Of a DNA stretch of 64,000 nt, positions 63,420 to 64,000 are shown one piece after another. Each line of letters starts with the position of its first letter. The stretch's first letter is position 1. The translations under genes and the position numbers were made by a program. The stretch lies in the NCBI GenBank assembly GCA_020442385.1, contig JAGRKE010000002.1, forward strand, positions 465,838 through 529,837, written 5' to 3'. Source of the DNA: Alphaproteobacteria bacterium. GTDB taxonomy: Bacteria > Pseudomonadota > Alphaproteobacteria > Micavibrionales > Micavibrionaceae. The notes below the pieces were generated by a model. The model was not told the origin of the DNA. It did not search any database and was given only the letters and a program-made list of their open reading frames with translations.

Positions 63420-64000
63420 TTATGCAGAGATATGCTCAGCAGGTGCTTTTACAGCCACAGGCTCGTAATCTGGAATCTCAGCTGTATCAACATAGCGATC
63501 TTCGATTGTCCAGGCATCCGCATCGGCAAACAAAGCACGCAGCAGCGCATTATTCAGCGCATGACCGGGCTTGGAGCTATCATAAGCCCCGATAATCTGA
63601 CCGCCGGCCAGATATAAATCACCAATTGCATCCAGCAATTTGTGACGGATAAATTCATCTTCATGGCGCAAACCATCCTCATTCATTACGCTGTGTTGAT
63701 CCAGAACAATAGCATTATCCAAAGACCCGCCCAGAGCCAGCCCTTGAGAGCGCATATACTCAACCTCGTGCAAGAAACCAAAGGTGCGGGAATCGGCAAT
63801 ATCATGCTTGAAATTGCCATTCACAAGCTGCACTTCCATGCTTTGCGTTCCGATATCCGGGTGGTCGAATTCAATCTGGCCGCCAAATACGCTGCCCAGA
63901 GAAGGCTTCAGCGTCGCCCATTTACCATCGGCTTCGACGCGAATCTCTTTTAAAACCTTAATCACCTTACGCGGTTTGGCCTGCGAAACAACGCCCGCCT
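63420..64000 (-). CDS. lpxC: UDP-3-O-acyl-GlcNAc deacetylase (LpxC), C-terminal part, cut by window edge
   Basis: The frame is open to the right edge and gives 193 codons of LpxC (GTG 63965 is internal). Landmarks: SRTFGFLHEVEYMRSQGLALGGSLDNAIVLD, RHEDEFIRHKLLDAIGDL (zinc ligand His and Asp), and DSSKPGHALNNALLRALF (catalytic His). It performs the committed step of lipid A synthesis, so the organism makes lipid A. The C-terminal tail beyond the core is about 35 residues. Confidence 0.96.
   Translation of the reverse strand, partial: AGVVSQAKPRKVIKVLKEIRVEADGKWATLKPSLGSVFGGQIEFDHPDIGTQSMEVQLVNGNFKHDIADSRTFGFLHEVEYMRSQGLALGGSLDNAIVLDQHSVMNEDGLRHEDEFIRHKLLDAIGDLYLAGGQIIGAYDSSKPGHALNNALLRALFADADAWTIEDRYVDTAEIPDYEPVAVKAPAEHISA

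Overview
The window is a chromosomal segment of an alphaproteobacterium. Supporting this are the gene set and order lpxC-bamD-recN-ligA, split transhydrogenase genes pntAA-pntAB-pntB, a DUF1476-bolA-grxD (CGFS) block, an mreBCD-mrdA-rodA shape operon, a Rickettsia-type isocitrate dehydrogenase, and SOS-like boxes of the alphaproteobacterial GTTC-N7-GTTC form. A Micavibrio-like or related deep lineage is plausible but is only an inference.

Layout. 1-3.6 kb: the 3' end of lepA, then an FkbM-type methyltransferase lying between two perfect 17-bp repeats, then an AT-rich OLD-family ATPase/TOPRIM nuclease and a repeat-rich intergenic region. 3.6-20 kb: mostly housekeeping and hypothetical genes (SIMPL protein, cysteine synthase-like enzyme, aconitase, YggT, folD, isocitrate dehydrogenase, NhaD antiporter) interspersed with AT-richer genes of unknown function, two of which carry HExxH motifs.

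20.0-36.0 kb, almost entirely on the minus strand: a compact podovirus-type particle cassette. In transcription order it has three small early-position genes, portal/connector, Bbp19-like protein, scaffold, major capsid, small capsid-associated protein, tail tubular A, tail tubular B, a Gln-rich internal-type protein, tail spike/fibre, large terminase, a membrane protein, SleB-type endolysin and a GTA-type 3-TM holin. I see no integrase, replication gene, RNA polymerase, excisionase or att site. The head of the cassette carries two overlapping GTTC-N7-GTTC boxes, and another such box precedes a secreted-protein gene inside it. Several small genes inside it look like morons with their own promoter and/or terminator, including a plus-strand PilZ gene. 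Immediately divergent from the cassette is an unusual fusion of an XRE-type DNA-binding domain to orotate phosphoribosyltransferase (pyrE). Together these suggest an SOS-controlled, possibly domesticated (GTA-like) or defective podoviral element, which is the most interesting part of the window.

36-45.7 kb: HTH-pyrE and nadK, purC, DUF1476-bolA-grxD, the elongasome operon mreB-mreC-mreD-mrdA-rodA (minus strand) and rpmJ. 45.9-54.3 kb: a signalling/secretion block. A cNMP-binding/EAL protein converges on a minus-strand operon encoding a TolC-like outer-membrane protein, a type I secretion ABC transporter with a degenerate C39 domain, an HlyD adaptor and a CHASE2-adenylate cyclase, suggesting cAMP-to-c-di-GMP coupling to secretion. 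54.4-64 kb: proton-translocating transhydrogenase (PntAA with a lysine-rich tail), a lysophospholipase-like hydrolase, then ligA, recN, bamD and the 3' part of lpxC, which runs off the right edge.
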